Positions 44,786 to 53,944 of a stretch of 64,000 nucleotides of DNA are shown here, piece by piece. The stretch's first letter is position 1. Every line of letters begins with the position of its first letter. The stretch spans positions 122,129 to 186,128 of the forward strand of contig NZ_JFKB01000010.1 of NCBI RefSeq assembly GCF_002115745.1, given 5' to 3'. The notes below the pieces were generated by a model. It had not been told where the DNA came from, ran no database searches, and saw only the letters and a list, made by a program, of their open reading frames with translations. Position numbers and translations under genes: made by a program. Source of the stretch: Thalassospira alkalitolerans (GTDB lineage Bacteria > Pseudomonadota > Alphaproteobacteria > Rhodospirillales > Thalassospiraceae).

Positions 44786-47410
44786 CTAATCTTTCCCGCG
44801 TTTCACATCAGCGTTTTCGCTGGTATAGGCAATCCAGGGACGGCCATCTGAAGTCACATCCACCTTATCAGCATGTATATTTTTGACCGTATCGAATGAC
44901 TTGTTTGTGGCATTCCATTTTTTTAAAACATACGTGCTGCCATCCCAAAAAGAGATATAGACACTTCCGTCCGTGCCCGCACCAATGTCCTGTACTCTTA
45001 CGCTTTGACCCAGTGGTCGGTTTTCAAATTTCGTTCCCGTAAATTGTTGAACGATATTACCAGAATCAACAATCCACAAATCGTCCGCACGTCCAACCGC
45101 GACCTTATAGACATCGTCGTTGCTGAATTTGGTAAACACGCTGGTTCCAGACTTAAGATGATAAAGCGTTTTCTCGATCACAACATAAACAGTGTCATCC
45201 GGGCCAATCGACAGATTTCGGATTTCGCCGGACGTTACCGAATAAGTTCGCAGCACGCTGCCCGTTGAAGACAACTTATAAACCGACCCGCTATTTGCCG
45301 TCCAAATGGTGCCATCCCTTGCCACATCGATATTGCTCAGATTTCCAGAGAATGAAATCGAGACTTCTTCGAATTTCTTTTTTGTACTGTTAAACTTCAG
45401 AAACTTATTTGAATCCTGCCCACCGGGCATACCGTAAACGTAAACCTCATCGTCTTGCCCAACGACCAATTCATCCAGGCTGCTAAGACCTGTGGTATAT
45501 GTATCAAAAGCCATATTCTTTGAGAATGTGAAGTCAGTATTAGATGACACATCAACCACGGCAGCAATACTGCCACTGCCAGCGGTATCGCCACCCGTCG
45601 ATACAGCGACCGCACGATCAGATTGCTCATCGCGTTCAAAAAATGTCGATGCCAGTGCAAGCGTATCCGTCGAAACCACCCAAGGATAACCATTAGGCCC
45701 CACCGCCACACTTTGCGGCGTATGACCGGACGTCCGAACCACTTCAAAGGTTTTGCCATCAGAGGCCAGACGCATCAAAAATCCTCTGTCCGACACCACA
45801 TAGACGCTGCCATCCGGGCCGACGGCGATGCTTTTGGCTTTTTGCGCGAACATTTCGCAAGGCGACGATGTGCAACGTTGCACCAGATTGTCAGAACGGA
45901 TTGTCCAAGGGGTCCCATCCGGGGCCACCGCCACCAACAGGCCCTGTCCGGGAATACGTTCAAACCGGGTCATCGCATCATTAAGTTTGGATAGATTTCC
46001 TGACGCATCCGCGATCACCACCGATCCATCCGCGCCAATAGAAATGTCAGAACCCGTCGCGTTGGGGATTTGCTTCCACAAATTGCCCGTATGGCGAAAC
46101 ACCCGCCCCAACGTGGAAATCCCCCATGGATTACCATCTGCATCAACCGCTAGGCGCACCAAAGTGCCAGGAAAACTTTCGAACCGCTTGCGACTGTTTG
46201 ACCAGCGCAGGATATTCCCGCCTGCATCCAGACCAAACACACTGCCATCCCGACCGATTGCCAGCACAGAGGCGCTCTTGCGGGTATTGACGAAAGTAAT
46301 GTCCTCGTTCGTTGTCACTGCCGTCGGATCCGTCGTGCCCGCCACCTCTGAGGCAGGGGCAACAGTCCTTGCGGCATTTTGTCCGGTTCCATTTGTTTCA
46401 GGTGAAACCGGGGCCGCAATAACGCCATCGGCCGTTTGCACCTGTGCCGTCACTGGCGCGACTTGAACCGAGGGCGCAACGGCTGCCGCTGGTGTTGCAG
46501 GGGCCGCCGCAAGACCCGAGGCAACTGCCACAGGGGCACTATCAACAGGTGCAACAGCGGAGGGGGCCTGAATTTCCGGTGCCCGGCCTTCTTCGGTTTT
46601 AATTTTCTCTGGTGCGACGATCAACGTAGTCGCCATGATGCCACCATCCGCGATTACCGCCCACGGCCCACCATCTGATGTTGCGGCCACCGCCATCACA
46701 CCCTCAACCCCGGAAACCACCCGCCAACTACGCTGTACCTTGTTCCAGATCCTTACCCGACCATCTGCATCGGCAATCACCACCGTATCATCACCGCCAA
46801 TCGCAATGTCTACGGCACGCCCGGGCATGGCAATCCAACCCTTGCCGTCATAGGCTCTAATCCGCCCATCACGGGCCAGACTCCAAGGATTTCCTGCCAT
46901 GTCTAAAGCGATGCGATAGGTCTGGCCTTCAAGCGGTTGCCATTCACTGCGCAACGGATTCCATTTTTTGATTTCACCGCTAATTTTGGCTATATAAACA
47001 TTGCCCAACGCATCGGCGGTAACATCGGCAACATCGGTATCTTTGTTTTCCCACCACAAACCGTTATAGCGAAAAACCACGCCTTCTGCGTTGACCGCCC
47101 AAGGGCGGTTTCCCTCTGCTGCTGAAATCCTAACGAAGTCCCCCGACATTTTGCGCCAGCGTTGTTCCAACGCATCCCACCGCCACGGCGTTCCATTCGG
47201 GGCAACGGCATAAGCCTGTCCCTGACTGTTGATCGATATATCAACAGCCTTGCCGGGCAACCGGGTCCAAGTTACGGAGGTTGAACTATTTTGCGCCCAA
47301 GCATCCTTGATAGGCTGGCCTGTACCAAATACGACACAGAACAGAACCAGACAAAACCGCACTATCGCCAGCGTCATTAGACGACCTCGCATCACATTTT
47401 CTGAAAACAA
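44786..47410 (-). CDS. Large exported tectonin-type beta-propeller repeat protein
   Basis: Protein of 874 residues (868 if started at the ATG at 47392) with a signal peptide ending near AWA (residue 39). Most of it consists of tandem repeats of about 35-45 residues with the tectonin pattern (W..LPG.AVDI.I...G..YAV...G..WRW), the unit of lectin-like beta propellers. A first block spans about residues 45-270, an Ala/Pro/Val-rich flexible linker about 273-365, and a second block 365-870. It is therefore a two-propeller secreted or surface protein, possibly binding glycans. It lies five bases downstream of the secretin gene, so the two are co-transcribed. I do not recognise a specific homologue. 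Confidence 0.75.
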   Translation of the reverse strand: MFSENVMRGRLMTLAIVRFCLVLFCVVFGTGQPIKDAWAQNSSTSVTWTRLPGKAVDISINSQGQAYAVAPNGTPWRWDALEQRWRKMSGDFVRISAAEGNRPWAVNAEGVVFRYNGLWWENKDTDVADVTADALGNVYIAKISGEIKKWNPLRSEWQPLEGQTYRIALDMAGNPWSLARDGRIRAYDGKGWIAMPGRAVDIAIGGDDTVVIADADGRVRIWNKVQRSWRVVSGVEGVMAVAATSDGGPWAVIADGGIMATTLIVAPEKIKTEEGRAPEIQAPSAVAPVDSAPVAVASGLAAAPATPAAAVAPSVQVAPVTAQVQTADGVIAAPVSPETNGTGQNAARTVAPASEVAGTTDPTAVTTNEDITFVNTRKSASVLAIGRDGSVFGLDAGGNILRWSNSRKRFESFPGTLVRLAVDADGNPWGISTLGRVFRHTGNLWKQIPNATGSDISIGADGSVVIADASGNLSKLNDAMTRFERIPGQGLLVAVAPDGTPWTIRSDNLVQRCTSSPCEMFAQKAKSIAVGPDGSVYVVSDRGFLMRLASDGKTFEVVRTSGHTPQSVAVGPNGYPWVVSTDTLALASTFFERDEQSDRAVAVSTGGDTAGSGSIAAVVDVSSNTDFTFSKNMAFDTYTTGLSSLDELVVGQDDEVYVYGMPGGQDSNKFLKFNSTKKKFEEVSISFSGNLSNIDVARDGTIWTANSGSVYKLSSTGSVLRTYSVTSGEIRNLSIGPDDTVYVVIEKTLYHLKSGTSVFTKFSNDDVYKVAVGRADDLWIVDSGNIVQQFTGTKFENRPLGQSVRVQDIGAGTDGSVYISFWDGSTYVLKKWNATNKSFDTVKNIHADKVDVTSDGRPWIAYTSENADVKRGKD

Positions 47411-47415
47411 AAACG

Positions 47416-49362
47416 TTATTTATTAAGCAACCGGTCACGCACCATCGCAATATGTTGCTGGCCGTTGGCGTCGCTTTGCCAAGACTGAACTTTCACATCC
47501 CCGTTTCTGAATTCCTCAAAGAATTCACGTCCTTGCAGCTTTTCCATGACTTCGCTAAATGTCGCGCGGGGCGTAAACCAATCCTTGTGACGCTGCTGAA
47601 AGCGTTCGATATCGCGTTCCAAATCCGACATTTCTTCGTTCGCGATATCACGATCGGCTTGCGCCCGGCGGGCGTATTGCGGGCGACGGGGTGTCATCAA
47701 AATCAAGACCGAACGTTCGAACTGGCGTTCAACACGCTGCGAGAACAACAGATTAAGGATCGGCACATCCATCAAACCCGGCACACCATCGGCTGATTTA
47801 GATGTCTCACGCTCACTCAATCCCCCCAGCACCAAGGTCTCGCCGAACTTCATTGTCACGGTTGAGTTAACATTGGTCTTGGTAGTGTCGAGGCGGAATT
47901 CAAATACAACTGAATTGGAAGGATCGGTCAGGAAGGTGCGTTCTGCAACGACATGCAAACGGATCATATCATCAGGCAAAATTTCCGGCGTCACCGCAAG
48001 CTTTACACCGACCTCCTTTTGCACCGAAACGCTGTCGCCATTGCCGCCCGAAACAGCCGCAGCAAGAATTTCAGTACCCGAGAAAAATTCCGACGTTTGC
48101 CCCGCCTGCGCCACCAAACTTGGTTTGGCCAACACCTGATTATTTGCATCGGCAGAATTGGCGATATTCAAAGAATAAGTCACCGCAGGAATACTAATGG
48201 CTCGGGTCAGCGTTTGGGTGCTTTCCTCCAACCCGGTATTCAAATAATCCTTGGTTCGTGTGCTTTCATAACCAAAGCCTGTCGTTCCGGTCAGCGGATC
48301 ACCAAACTGTAACTGCAATCCGTTCAACAGATTAATGCCGCGCGAATTACGAACATCTTCCTGCGTACCAATCAAAACGACATCGACCACCACCATGCTT
48401 GAATCAGCAAAGCCTTGTTGTGTCGCGCCTCCTTGCTGACCGGTCGCACCATAAGCACCCTGCTGCTGCGAACCATACGGATCAGGTGCAGAACCATAAG
48501 GATCGCTTACGGAGCCATATGGATCACTGCTATAGGGGTCGTTGCCATAAGGATCACTACTTGAACCATATGGATCACTGCTATAGGGGTCATTGCCATA
48601 CTGGGCCATCAGAACCTTGGCATCACTGTCATAAAATGACTGCCAACCTCGAACTCGACGTTCCAGATAATTGACGTTTTCAGGCCCCAAAACCGCATCA
48701 CGATAAGCCGAGACAAAGGCCGCCGCCCCTTCACGGTCATCCATCGCTGCCAAGGATAATGCCGCGGCTTTCAGAACTTCGGGTTGTTGTTTTGCTTCCG
48801 GTGCAATGGCGATCAGACGCTTTAACGCCGCTTCCGATGTTTTGGGGTCACGCGCATAATAAGACGCTGAAGCCAGGCTATAAAGCACCGACGGATCGTC
48901 GCCACGATGCAGCGCAACTGCCGCAAAATAGCCCTGCGCCAGGCCATAGCGCCGTTGATCCATATATAAAAGACCCAATTGGTAATTCGCAGCCAAGTTA
49001 CCAGGGTCGAATTTAAGTGCTTGCTTATACCCTTGTTCCGCTAACTCAAATTTGCTGGCGTCCCCCTGAACCCCCATCAGGTGGTACGTCAGTCCATTAA
49101 AAAACTGCAAATCCGGGTTGGTGATATCAAGCTTCAAAGCCAAATTGATCAAGCGTGACGCTTCATCAATTTTCTGGGCTTCCAACGCCTGAATACTTTC
49201 GCGCACCAGTTCCTGGACGGCATCGGTTTGGGCGGCAGGATTAACAACAAACTGCTTTTCCGGGTCGTTCGGCGCGTTCAAAGCCAGCGTTTGACACCCC
49301 GCCAAAGTCACCAAAGCACAAACCGCAACCGTGCTGCGAAGAGACGTCATAAACAACCGCAT
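47416..49362 (-). CDS. TPR-lipoprotein fused to a secretin domain
   Basis: Outer-membrane protein of 648 residues. The lipobox LVTLAGC places the lipidated Cys at residue 23. TPR-type repeats (about 48-215) are followed by a low-complexity block of DPYGS/DPYSS repeats and a Q/G-rich stretch (about 252-315). A secretin C-domain follows (about 325-560) with VGVKLAVTPEIL, KFGETLVLGGLSE and GVPGLMDVPILNLLF, and finally a charged helical tail. Secretins form large gated pores for type II/III secretion, Tad or type IV pili, but no secretion ATPase, platform protein or pilin is nearby. The usual N0/N1 domains are not apparent and are replaced by the TPR part. It is flanked on both sides by tectonin-domain genes. 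Confidence 0.85.
   Translation of the reverse strand: MRLFMTSLRSTVAVCALVTLAGCQTLALNAPNDPEKQFVVNPAAQTDAVQELVRESIQALEAQKIDEASRLINLALKLDITNPDLQFFNGLTYHLMGVQGDASKFELAEQGYKQALKFDPGNLAANYQLGLLYMDQRRYGLAQGYFAAVALHRGDDPSVLYSLASASYYARDPKTSEAALKRLIAIAPEAKQQPEVLKAAALSLAAMDDREGAAAFVSAYRDAVLGPENVNYLERRVRGWQSFYDSDAKVLMAQYGNDPYSSDPYGSSSDPYGNDPYSSDPYGSVSDPYGSAPDPYGSQQQGAYGATGQQGGATQQGFADSSMVVVDVVLIGTQEDVRNSRGINLLNGLQLQFGDPLTGTTGFGYESTRTKDYLNTGLEESTQTLTRAISIPAVTYSLNIANSADANNQVLAKPSLVAQAGQTSEFFSGTEILAAAVSGGNGDSVSVQKEVGVKLAVTPEILPDDMIRLHVVAERTFLTDPSNSVVFEFRLDTTKTNVNSTVTMKFGETLVLGGLSERETSKSADGVPGLMDVPILNLLFSQRVERQFERSVLILMTPRRPQYARRAQADRDIANEEMSDLERDIERFQQRHKDWFTPRATFSEVMEKLQGREFFEEFRNGDVKVQSWQSDANGQQHIAMVRDRLLNK
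48466..48605. repeat. Tandem in-gene repeat encoding DPYGS/DPYSS units
   Basis: A run of imperfect nine- to fifteen-base units (complements of GAYCCXTATGG..) encodes DPYGS, DPYSS and NDPY. A longer unit, about 45-50 bases beginning CCATATGGATCACTGC, occurs twice almost identically, which indicates recent unequal duplication. It lies within the secretin-lipoprotein gene, between the TPR and secretin domains. Confidence 0.8.
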
Positions 49363-49416
49363 AGAATTCCCATTCTTATTTTCTTATTGGACCAGACAGC
49401 TTCATCAACAAAGCGA

Positions 49417-49449
49417 CACGGGTTGAGGCGAAATACGCCCCAACCCGTG
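49417..49449. terminator. Stem-loop between tectonin gene and secretin gene
   Basis: CACGGGTTG (49417-49425) pairs exactly with CAACCCGTG (49441-49449), and an inner GGCG/CGCC pair extends the stem. It lies in the 92-base gap between two minus-strand genes. The T-run on the minus strand is weak (GCTTTGTT), so it is either a partial terminator that lowers expression of the secretin or an mRNA-stability element. Confidence 0.6.
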
Positions 49450-49454
49450 ACCGA

Positions 49455-51971
49455 TTATTGCAATCGATAAAGACCGTACTGCTTGGTCAGCCGCCAAACT
49501 TCGCCGCCACCTGCACCAATAGCCGTTGATTCAGCTTCTTCCGAAATCCGATCCCAATTGCGTTTTGTGGTGTTATAGACGTAGGTCTTTCCGTCCTTGC
49601 CAATGACCCGTGTCATGCCCAGCACATCGGCTGCCACGTCAATGGCGGACCCTGGCAACTTCACCCATTTTTGTTTATCGTTATGGACGAAAATCTGCCC
49701 CTTCAGGTCGACAACCCAAGGGCGGCCATCCTGATCAATATCGACCCGATAAGCCGTTCCGGGAATATTCTGCCAACCATTCCCTGATCGTTTATGGATT
49801 TTGCCCTTAAGGTCGATAATCCAAACGCCACTCACACTGGCACCGATATCTTGCGCTGCCGGGCCTGCGACTTTTTTCCATCCAGAACCGGCCTGCGAGA
49901 AAATCTGACCATCATCGGTCACGACCCAAGGCTGGGTGCCCGCAACCGCAATGCGAACAGCAGCACCTTTGATCTTGGTCCAGGAAGTTGCGTTTTTGGC
50001 GCGTTTAAACATCCTAAACCCACCCCTGCCCTTGGGCGTTCCAATCGCATAGGTCGTACCATCAGACCCGATCGCCACATCCTGAGCCTTGCCGGGAACT
50101 TTGGTCCAAGTCGAAGATGCAGCAGTAAGTGCAGAGCTATTGGGATGCGTGGTCACACCTTCAATATCAATGGAAAAATTGTCCAAATTCGGCATGTTCT
50201 GTTGCCCTTGGGCAAGTACGAGTTCCTGTATTGAGGTTGGCTCTGACGTCGGTGTTGATGACATCAACTTATGCCAAACGAGCGGCCTTGGTTTGAACTG
50301 CTCTTGGGTCATCAAGGCCCAGTTGCTTGAAACTTCAGTCCGCCCTTCCTCGGTCAGTAAAAGCCGCGATAAAATTACCGGGCGCTTCGCAATCTCCATC
50401 GCATCTTTGACGATGGCGCCTTGTTTATCCTGATCGGCGGCAATGTCGGTTGCAATCGACGCAATTATCGTCGCGACCGTTAGGAAAGCAAAAGGAGCCG
50501 CAACAATACCCGCAGCTGTGCTGGCTGACGTTGAAAGCGATATGCTTGCTAATTTTGCGAAGTCTTTGGCGTATGGGAAAATTTGACGCATTACAGTCTT
50601 AGCCACTTTGGCGACCGTAATAGACGTATGTAGTGCACGCGTCGCCCCATACAACATCGTGCCGACCAAGGCACCGGGCGACAATGTCATGATGTCTTGG
50701 AGTGTGGTTTGCATATTGGGTGGACGGACGCCCGTATTATAGGCGCTGACCATGTTAGATCCGCTGAGACGCCGGGTGTTCATCTCTATTCCACGATTCC
50801 AGCTTTCCCAAACGCGGCTCATTTCCTCTGCCACCAACATGCGGGATCCTTGAACGTAATTGCCCAAGGACCTCACGATGTCCCGTTCAGGGTCAGTCTT
50901 CGGACCATTGATGACAAGGTCAAAAACATGATCATAAACGGCTGCCATCAGAATTGGAGAGTTCTCGGGCTCTGTCTGGATCAACTCCCATGCACCCTTT
51001 GCAAACTCCTCACGCTCCTGCGCGGTATTGGTATCAATCGAGAGGAATTTCTTGATCGCACCATCGATCCGAGTGCGCTCTTTGATGACTTGGGCAGCAA
51101 TTTCATGACCACCGGGGATACGGAACAAACCATTCGGGGCCCGCTTGGCCGGTTCCCAGAGCATATCGGTATATTCGCACGCCTTATCCGATTTGACCCC
51201 AAAGAGTGAACGAACAGAATTCGCAGGACATTTCCAACACGTGCCCCCATCGATGAAATCGAACAGGTCACCTTCTTTACATGTCAGTGCTGCTTCTTTT
51301 TTCGCGGCAACCTGACTTTCATTACGAAAACAGGCGTTATGACCAGTCACCGCAGCAGCGGTGCGGCTGAACCCCGTAGGACAGATATAACAACCACCAT
51401 TCGGGTCCGGGAACGAGCCTTCAAGGCAGACGCGGTCAATAAATTCAGCCTTACGCGCGCTTGCAAAAACCTTGCCGCAGGCATCCCATGCCGTCAACGC
51501 GGACATCGTGCGGCTATATCCGGTCGGGCATGACCAACATTCGCCACCGTTCCGACCATCCTTGAACGAACCGGCAGGGCATGCTTTGTGCCCGGCGACC
51601 CGCTTTGCGTATTTGTATTCGGGGCGAATTTCTTTGGAACAGGCCTTGGGTGTATCAACCGCAAATCCAGTTCTGTTATAGCCACTTGGGCAGGTAAAAC
51701 AGGACCATGTGCCAAGATCAAAAAAGGATCCGGTTGGACATTTACCAACCGCCTTGCCGGTATATTCTGCCTTGTCAAAGCTGCACGGTGGCAAAAGCTT
51801 ACCTGTGCGCAGATCAAGCGCACCGCAAATTGCATGGCCTTCGGAAAAACTGGCTTGCGTTTGCTGCGCGACCGCAACAGACACGCTCGTCAGGGTGCCA
51901 AACACCACCAGCGCAAGCATCGCGCACCAGATCAACCCGGTCGCGAACACCGACATAAAAGTCGTTTTCAT
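49455..51971 (-). CDS. Exported Cys-repeat / tectonin-domain protein
   Basis: Protein of 838 residues from the ATG at 51971, which follows GGGGAA (a longer frame reaches 52004). A signal peptide or N-terminal anchor covers about residues 8-35. Next come about five cysteine-rich modules of 35-45 residues (about 57-270) with the pattern C..GSF.D.....CW.CP.GY.RT...V....AC, resembling eukaryotic GCC2/GCC3-type modules. A mostly helical middle region contains a strongly hydrophobic stretch (about 470-517). A C-terminal tectonin propeller follows (about 620-838; TWTKVPGKAQDVAIGSDG). It is the first gene of the secretin cluster. The disulfide-rich head and propeller suggest an extracellular binding protein; the function is unknown. 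Confidence 0.75.
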   Translation of the reverse strand: MKTTFMSVFATGLIWCAMLALVVFGTLTSVSVAVAQQTQASFSEGHAICGALDLRTGKLLPPCSFDKAEYTGKAVGKCPTGSFFDLGTWSCFTCPSGYNRTGFAVDTPKACSKEIRPEYKYAKRVAGHKACPAGSFKDGRNGGECWSCPTGYSRTMSALTAWDACGKVFASARKAEFIDRVCLEGSFPDPNGGCYICPTGFSRTAAAVTGHNACFRNESQVAAKKEAALTCKEGDLFDFIDGGTCWKCPANSVRSLFGVKSDKACEYTDMLWEPAKRAPNGLFRIPGGHEIAAQVIKERTRIDGAIKKFLSIDTNTAQEREEFAKGAWELIQTEPENSPILMAAVYDHVFDLVINGPKTDPERDIVRSLGNYVQGSRMLVAEEMSRVWESWNRGIEMNTRRLSGSNMVSAYNTGVRPPNMQTTLQDIMTLSPGALVGTMLYGATRALHTSITVAKVAKTVMRQIFPYAKDFAKLASISLSTSASTAAGIVAAPFAFLTVATIIASIATDIAADQDKQGAIVKDAMEIAKRPVILSRLLLTEEGRTEVSSNWALMTQEQFKPRPLVWHKLMSSTPTSEPTSIQELVLAQGQQNMPNLDNFSIDIEGVTTHPNSSALTAASSTWTKVPGKAQDVAIGSDGTTYAIGTPKGRGGFRMFKRAKNATSWTKIKGAAVRIAVAGTQPWVVTDDGQIFSQAGSGWKKVAGPAAQDIGASVSGVWIIDLKGKIHKRSGNGWQNIPGTAYRVDIDQDGRPWVVDLKGQIFVHNDKQKWVKLPGSAIDVAADVLGMTRVIGKDGKTYVYNTTKRNWDRISEEAESTAIGAGGGEVWRLTKQYGLYRLQ

Positions 51972-52407
51972 TGGAAGTTCCCCAGCTAAATCACACCGGC
52001 TCATTCACCAGTCCCGGCATTCTGCGCACTCCTTAACATCAAGCGCGAATGCCATAATGCTTGCCCCTATGGACAAGCATTGGTCGTGAACGAGATCGTG
52101 CAAAATTCAAAAAATCCCGTGCAGGCAAGCTACAAGCAGCGCCTCAAGTCTTTCTTGACAAAAAACCGCTACTTAGATTGCCTTCCCCGTCAAAAGGGCC
52201 GTGTTTGAGCTTGGAATTTCCGTCGATCAACCGCATCTGTGCCAAAGGACACGTGCCAGATATCAACCCAAAAAAATCCCGTGCATCAGTCTCCCGCGCA
52301 CAAGATTGAACAAGAATGGATATAAATAAACGTGAAATGACACACGGCGGGACGTTTATGACGCTCTTCGGATACGTCTGTCGTTTTGAGGATAGACCCT
52401 CACTAAT
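51972..52407. promoter_or_regulatory. 436-base intergenic region upstream of the tectonin/secretin operon
   Basis: No convincing gene is seen here. It holds the promoter region of the minus-strand tectonin/secretin operon. The 13-base sequence AAAATCCCGTGCA occurs twice in direct orientation (52111-52123 and 52273-52285), a layout that could serve an AraC-type activator such as the one encoded immediately upstream. No clear terminator for the AraC gene is visible. Confidence 0.4.
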
Positions 52408-53406
52408 TTAAGAACCTTTGCGCAATGTCTCGGATGGAAATTCACCGAATTCATCATAATAAGCCTGCGCAAACCGCCCCATATGGGCAAAGCCCCATTT
52501 GCCTGCAATGCCACTGATCGTGTCCCCAACCTGCCCTGTCAGCAACAGAGCGCGGATGCGCTTTAACCGAACAATACGTAAATAATTCATCGGCGATGTA
52601 CCATAGGCATCCATAAAGCCTCTTTGCAGCCCGCGATAACCACATCCCGCCACAGCTGATATCTCGGCAAGTCCCAGTTTTCGGTCTGCATGAGCATGAA
52701 TATAATCACGTGCCCGCTTGACGTAATATGGAACGATCGTTGTGACAGAACGGCCATTCAAAACGTCTTGATAACTGTTGGGCAACAACGTCAGGCACTG
52801 GGTCAACAACATATCCTGGATCTGCCCGTTGACAATCGGGTTGTTCAACTCATGCAAAGGCGCTTCCAGCGCGTCAGCCATATAGCGAATAGTGTTGCGG
52901 ATCATCTTCCCCCCAGGCGCGGTAAAATCGACCTCGGTCTCGAATGCCAATCCGATCAGATCCACATCCTCCCCAACCAAACTACGGGCATGCGCCTTTA
53001 GTTTTTTTTTCGACAAAGGAACCACATAGGCGCCAAAGCCTTCCTCAAGCCCGGTGATTGGAGCAGCCAAATCGCGAATTAAACCGCCGTCGCTCGAAAA
53101 TTCCACTTCCTTCCCTGCGTGCTGAAAAACACCCGCGCCACTGGTGACCTGAAATAGCAGCAGACCGTCAGCATCCTGTTCCGGTGATTTCACACTGATC
53201 CCGACATCGCCGAACGTGACATGCATCAAACTAAGATCATCACATTGCGCGACCGCGAAGCTGGCATTCAGGTCTGCGTGTTTACCCTTGACGTCGAAAT
53301 GATGCGGAGAAATCAAATTTCCGATCGATTCACGAACCTCATCAAGATCCGTCGAAGACAAAATCGTATGATTTCGCAGATAGGCCATTGTGCCCCCAAT
53401 GTCCAT
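52408..53406 (-). CDS. AraC-family transcriptional regulator
   Basis: Regulator of 332 residues, or 326 if the ATG at 53388, preceded by GGGGG, is used. An AraC-binding-like N-terminal domain is followed by the two-helix-turn-helix AraC domain at the C-terminus (about 225-325; GLAEISAVAGCGYRGLQRGFMDAYGTSPMNYLRIVRLKRI, then the second HTH GDTISGIAGKWGFAHMGRFAQAYYDEFGEFP). It lies upstream of the tectonin/secretin operon in the same direction, so it may control it, but the 436-base gap means it could equally be independent. Confidence 0.88.
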   Translation of the reverse strand: MDIGGTMAYLRNHTILSSTDLDEVRESIGNLISPHHFDVKGKHADLNASFAVAQCDDLSLMHVTFGDVGISVKSPEQDADGLLLFQVTSGAGVFQHAGKEVEFSSDGGLIRDLAAPITGLEEGFGAYVVPLSKKKLKAHARSLVGEDVDLIGLAFETEVDFTAPGGKMIRNTIRYMADALEAPLHELNNPIVNGQIQDMLLTQCLTLLPNSYQDVLNGRSVTTIVPYYVKRARDYIHAHADRKLGLAEISAVAGCGYRGLQRGFMDAYGTSPMNYLRIVRLKRIRALLLTGQVGDTISGIAGKWGFAHMGRFAQAYYDEFGEFPSETLRKGS

Positions 53407-53825
53407 CGGTCAAATGCCCACTACTCCCGAAGTAATGGTATAAACCTTCCCCCGGCTGCCCCCCTATATATTGGCAACCAAAATCAAACTTAAATACCCC
53501 TATAACGATGCAGGACTGGCTGAAAAAAAATCTGCGTTTATTAGAGATTCATTAAGTTTATCAATCCACAAACACCTTAAATGAATTCAACCATGGAGTA
53601 CAGACAGCCTTGAGTTACTTTAATTGTTATTAACGCGCAACAGACCATAAAGACTTCTTCAGAGCGGTCTTCAATTCGCATCCTGTTGTTTGATCGCAAG
53701 GGAAAATCAAGGCACGTATTTAAGACCCATGTCACACTTTCATGTATCACTCGAGCATCAAAAAAGGACTTCGGAGGGAGCCTAAAACAACAAAACCCAA
53801 CCTATTCAGGTTGGGTTCGTAAGCG
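53407..53825. other. AT-rich 419-base intergenic region, likely left border of the island
   Basis: No gene is seen. Base composition drops sharply compared with both sides (many A/T runs between 53500 and 53620). It separates the chromosome-like AraC/tectonin region from the mobilization genes and contains the hairpin at 53794-53817. The left end of the mobile element is probably in or near this stretch; no obvious terminal repeat or tRNA gene is visible. Confidence 0.5.
53794..53817 (-). terminator. Hairpin with T-rich tail reading leftward
   Basis: AACCCAACC (53794-53802) and GGTTGGGTT (53809-53817) are perfect inverted arms with a six-base loop. On the minus strand the stem is followed by TTGTTGTTTTA, as in a Rho-independent terminator, although no minus-strand gene ends just to its right. 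It may insulate the element from the flanking chromosome. Confidence 0.65.
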
Positions 53826-53944
53826 ATGGTGCTGCCGGAGGGAGAAAGTTTAGACGCTCTCTTCCAAGAACTACGGGATTGGGAAGATCAGTTAAAGGCC
53901 CTTGATGAAGATACCCGCAACGATATCGGAGGGCTGGAACCATG
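53826..53944 (+). CDS. Small acidic hypothetical protein (39 residues) coupled to mobC
   Basis: A short open frame beginning ATG GTG CTG CCG and ending in an ATGA overlap with the MobC start, an arrangement typical of translational coupling. The product (MVLPEGESLDALFQELRDWE onward) is acidic and predicted helical. An in-frame TAA lies directly upstream of the ATG, so it is not the tail of a longer gene here. It could be a real small mobilization accessory protein or a leader that sets MobC translation. I do not recognise it. Confidence 0.45.

Noticed and set aside
48460..48610. Repeats in the secretin gene considered as a CRISPR-like array
   Set aside because: Units are short, in frame, code for DPYGS/DPYSS and have no unique spacers; no cas genes are present.
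53826..53860. Minus-strand sequence CTCCCTCCGGCAGCACCA resembling a tRNA 3' end, as at an integration site
   Set aside because: No T-arm (GGTTCRA) or other tRNA parts precede it on the minus strand, and the same bases code for the start of the small plus-strand ORF coupled to mobC.
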